Positions 5,409-6,797 of a DNA stretch of 6,797 nucleotides are shown piece after piece. This DNA is from JBECKW01 sp040235505. Its GTDB lineage: Bacteria; Desulfobacterota; Desulfobacteria; Desulfobacterales; JAFDDL01. Made by a program: the position numbers and the translations under genes. Location: positions 1 to 6,797 of the forward strand of contig JBECKW010000294.1 in the NCBI GenBank assembly GCA_040235505.1. The letters run 5' to 3'. The notes beneath the pieces are model-generated. The model was not told the DNA's origin. It searched no databases and saw only the letters and a program-made list of their open reading frames with translations. The number at the start of each line of letters is the position of its first letter. Positions within the stretch are counted from its first letter, which is position 1.

Positions 5409-5526
5409 ATCATATATTTTCCGCTACAACATGGAAATGGTCATGATGTGCTGGAAAAGGTCTGTCGGTCTTCATCATGGAGAGCAAGCCGGAACTTTTT
5501 CGCCAACCCGAACCAGGAAAGCGTCC

Positions 5527-6336
5527 ATGCCGTCCAAAACAGCTGATCCAAAAAATGGTAAAAAGCCGAAAAATTCTGCACCCATCGTTAGCAGCCTCGC
5601 CACCGCCCTGTACATCCTCGATCATTTTTCCATCAGGGAGCCGGAACTGTCGCTGCGCGAACTCAGTAAAAAAACCGGATTATACAAGAGCCGTATTCAC
5701 CGATTATGCGGAACGCTCGTAGAACTCCGTTTTCTGACCCGCATGCCGTCGTCGAGTTACCGGCTGGGGCCCAAACTGATGGCGCTCGGCAAAATTTACG
5801 AAAAATCGAACAGCCTGATTACGGTATCGAGACCGATTATGAAGGAACTGGCCCAGATAATCGGAGAAACGGTGTCAATTTTTTACCTCGACATCGATGC
5901 CTGTCTCTGCCTGGCCCGGGAGTATGGTTCCTCACGGCTCGTATTCGATATTCAGGAGGGGGGGGAGCATATTGACCTCCACGCGTCAGCTGCGGGAAGG
6001 ATTTTCCTGGCTTACGGTCCAGGGGAATTAGCTGAGCGATTGCTCGCCCGGTCCGATCTCAAACAATTCACCCCCGCAACGATAACCGATCGCGACGTGC
6101 TGGCGCAGAGACTCACCAATATTAAAAAGCGCGGTTATGAAATAAATCGCGGGGAACGAGAATCAGAAGTGGCAGCCATCGCAGCGCCGATCTGGGACCA
6201 TGAGCACACATTGGTGGCAGCCCTCGGAATTGCCGGGCCCGTCCAGCGTTTTTCCAAAGATAATGAAGCGGCACTGATCAAACACCTTCTGGATGCCAGT
6301 CGGAAGATTTCAGGAATGCTTGGCGCTTCCGTGTAA
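5527..6336 (+). CDS. IclR-family transcriptional regulator, copy 2
   Basis: This 269-residue paralogue of the regulator at 297 is about 86% identical, with no gaps. The helix-turn-helix half (residues 22-109) has only three changes (D22S, R29Y, E48K), and the recognition region is the same. Changes gather in the effector-binding half, notably 8 within residues 110-120 (EVSGESATLFH to QIIGETVSIFY) and many in 149-213. The two proteins therefore probably read the same or similar operators but sense different, perhaps related, molecules. The ATG at 5527 has AGGAAA (5515-5520) well placed before it and matches the start of copy 1. The frame is open up to an ATG at 5431, but that 32-codon extension is not shared with copy 1 and is rejected. 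A promoter with a palindromic operator lies upstream. Confidence 0.93.
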   Translation: MPSKTADPKNGKKPKNSAPIVSSLATALYILDHFSIREPELSLRELSKKTGLYKSRIHRLCGTLVELRFLTRMPSSSYRLGPKLMALGKIYEKSNSLITVSRPIMKELAQIIGETVSIFYLDIDACLCLAREYGSSRLVFDIQEGGEHIDLHASAAGRIFLAYGPGELAERLLARSDLKQFTPATITDRDVLAQRLTNIKKRGYEINRGERESEVAAIAAPIWDHEHTLVAALGIAGPVQRFSKDNEAALIKHLLDASRKISGMLGASV

Positions 6337-6353
6337 CCGCTCGGCAGGAACCA
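5527..6353 (+). repeat. direct repeat unit 2 (iclR duplication)
   Basis: This is the partner of 297-1123, in the same orientation. About 53 bases spanning the stop codon are identical in both copies, including non-coding bases after the stop, so this end was recently shared or converted. Similarity resumes downstream at the promoter/operator (1411-1495 against 6446-6531), so the original duplication covered regulator plus target promoter. Confidence 0.9.
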
Positions 6354-6451
6354 CAGCCTCATGCTTTTCGCTGCCGAACCAGGAATCAGGTCCCGGGTGA
6401 ATGCTCATCGACAAGTGCGAAAAAATATTTTTACATTCTTTACATTTTTGC

Positions 6452-6480
6452 TTGACAAAGGAGAAACGGCACGATATCCT
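6452..6480 (+). promoter_or_regulatory. sigma70-type promoter upstream of the exported-protein gene
   Basis: TTGACA (6452-6457), a 17-bp spacer and TATCCT (6475-6480) repeat the operon promoter at 1417 exactly in both boxes and spacing. The upstream DNA is T-rich (6430-6450), which could act as an UP element. The region aligns with 1411-1495 well beyond the boxes, so it is a duplicated regulatory unit. Confidence 0.78.
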
Positions 6481-6487
6481 ACACAAC

Positions 6488-6500
6488 AGAACGTCGTTCT
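6488..6500. promoter_or_regulatory. palindromic operator AGAACGTCGTTCT
   Basis: Perfect arms AGAACG and CGTTCT surround one central T, 7 bp after the -10 box. Only the central base differs from the operator at 1453 (T for G). A degenerate second copy, AAAGCGTCGTTAT (6513-6525), matches it at 10 of 13 positions, centred 25 bp further on. Confidence 0.7.
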
Positions 6501-6719
6501 AATAACTTCAACAAAGCGTCGTTATTGGGATAAGATTGTACATGGTTCCATATTCCTCACTACTGAGAAACATTGTCGCGATACCAGTTAAGTTTTTAAG
6601 CACGGTCGGTTGCTTTTCGACCTGAAAGAGCCGAATGCATCCCAGGGGGGGGCGCTTCCGCTCATAACGTAACTGCCGAACGCCAAATGTCTCGGCCAAG
6701 TCAAAAAAGGGGGAAAAAC

Positions 6720-6797
6720 ATGAAAAAGGCTTTTGTTCTCTTCTCATTACTGGCGGTTACCTGCCTCATTTTGGGGCCAGTCGCCATGGCCCAGGAA
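6720..6797 (+). CDS. exported protein, N-terminal signal peptide only (cut by window end)
   Basis: The 26 visible codons form a textbook Sec signal peptide. It has a Lys-Lys n-region (MKKA), a hydrophobic core (FVLFSLLAVTCLILGPV), and a likely signal peptidase I site after AMA, with the mature protein starting QE. The Cys at residue 15 is not in a good lipobox position, so a lipoprotein is less likely. A run of G (6709-6713) lies 6 nt before the ATG. In this setting a periplasmic solute-binding protein of a TRAP or ABC transporter is a reasonable guess, but the mature part is outside the window. Confidence 0.75.
   Translation, partial: MKKAFVLFSLLAVTCLILGPVAMAQE

Larger units (their letters stand above)
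5245..5526. other. AT-rich intergenic region between the operon and the second iclR
   Basis: This stretch of about 280 bp has no supported gene. It contains a T8 run (5309-5316) without a convincing stem before it, a small inverted repeat TACTT-TT-AAGTA (5326-5337), and the promoter and operators of the second iclR. No strong terminator for the four-gene operon is visible, so some read-through into the second iclR is possible. Confidence 0.6.
6337..6719. other. non-coding region with operator promoter and long leader
   Basis: No supported gene lies here. The first 115 bp end in an AT-rich stretch before the promoter at 6452. After the expected start point near 6487 comes a leader of about 230 nt. 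It holds a 5-bp hairpin GGTCG/CGACC (6604-6608 with 6618-6622), a G8 run (6645-6652), and a good ribosome site before 6720. I see no known riboswitch pattern, though a regulatory leader is possible. Confidence 0.6.

Noticed and set aside
5431..5526. 32-codon N-terminal extension of the second IclR
   Set aside because: It has no counterpart in copy 1, and the ATG at 5527 has a good ribosome site.
297..6353. Insertion sequence or composite transposon bounded by the iclR repeats
   Set aside because: No transposase, terminal inverted repeats or target-site duplication is visible; the repeats are ordinary paralogous genes.
6361..6591. 76-codon open frame after the second iclR
   Set aside because: It runs through the duplicated promoter and operator, has no ribosome site, and resembles no protein.

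Overview
The window looks like part of a bacterial accessory or catabolic locus. All convincing genes are on the + strand. Moderate base composition, close Shine-Dalgarno sites, IclR control, a Sec-exported protein and a TTTCAAATTT-type intergenic repeat would suit an anaerobic deltaproteobacterium (Desulfobacterota). That assignment is an impression, because there is no rRNA or marker gene here to fix it.

Layout: (1) 1-296 holds the possible last codons of an upstream gene, an 11-bp perfect hairpin that may be its terminator, and a promoter. (2) 297-1106 encodes an IclR-family regulator (copy 1). (3) 1107-1505 is non-coding. It holds a possible permease remnant and then a strong sigma70-type promoter with a palindromic operator. 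(4) 1506-5244 is a tightly packed four-gene operon: a 4,5-dihydroxyphthalate-decarboxylase-like protein with a periplasmic-binding-protein-like fold and no signal peptide, an RraA/HMG-aldolase-family protein, a metallo-beta-lactamase-fold hydrolase, and a HisC-like PLP aminotransferase. (5) 5245-5526 is AT-rich and carries a promoter with the same kind of operator. (6) 5527-6336 encodes a second IclR regulator, about 86% identical to the first (37 differences in 269 residues by my hand alignment). (7) 6337-6719 carries a third copy of the promoter/operator and a long leader. (8) 6720 to the end is the signal peptide of a secreted protein cut off by the window edge.

The most striking signal is regulatory. 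Three promoters share one geometry: TTGNCA, 17 bp, TATNCT, 7 bp, then a perfect 13-bp palindrome AGAAYG-N-CRTTCT. One drives the enzyme operon, one drives the second iclR, and one drives the exported-protein gene. The simplest reading is a small regulon in which one or both IclR paralogues repress enzymes, transport and a paralogous regulator from an operator just downstream of the -10 box. The first iclR lacks this operator and has a different inverted repeat, so the two regulators may be wired differently.

The locus reads as two 'iclR - operator promoter - effector gene(s)' units in tandem. The two iclR genes are mosaics: blocks identical even at silent sites alternate with diverged blocks, as expected from duplication followed by partial gene conversion. 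The pathway is not settled by the sequence. The enzyme set would suit handling of an aromatic or oxo-acid compound, but the substrate is unknown.
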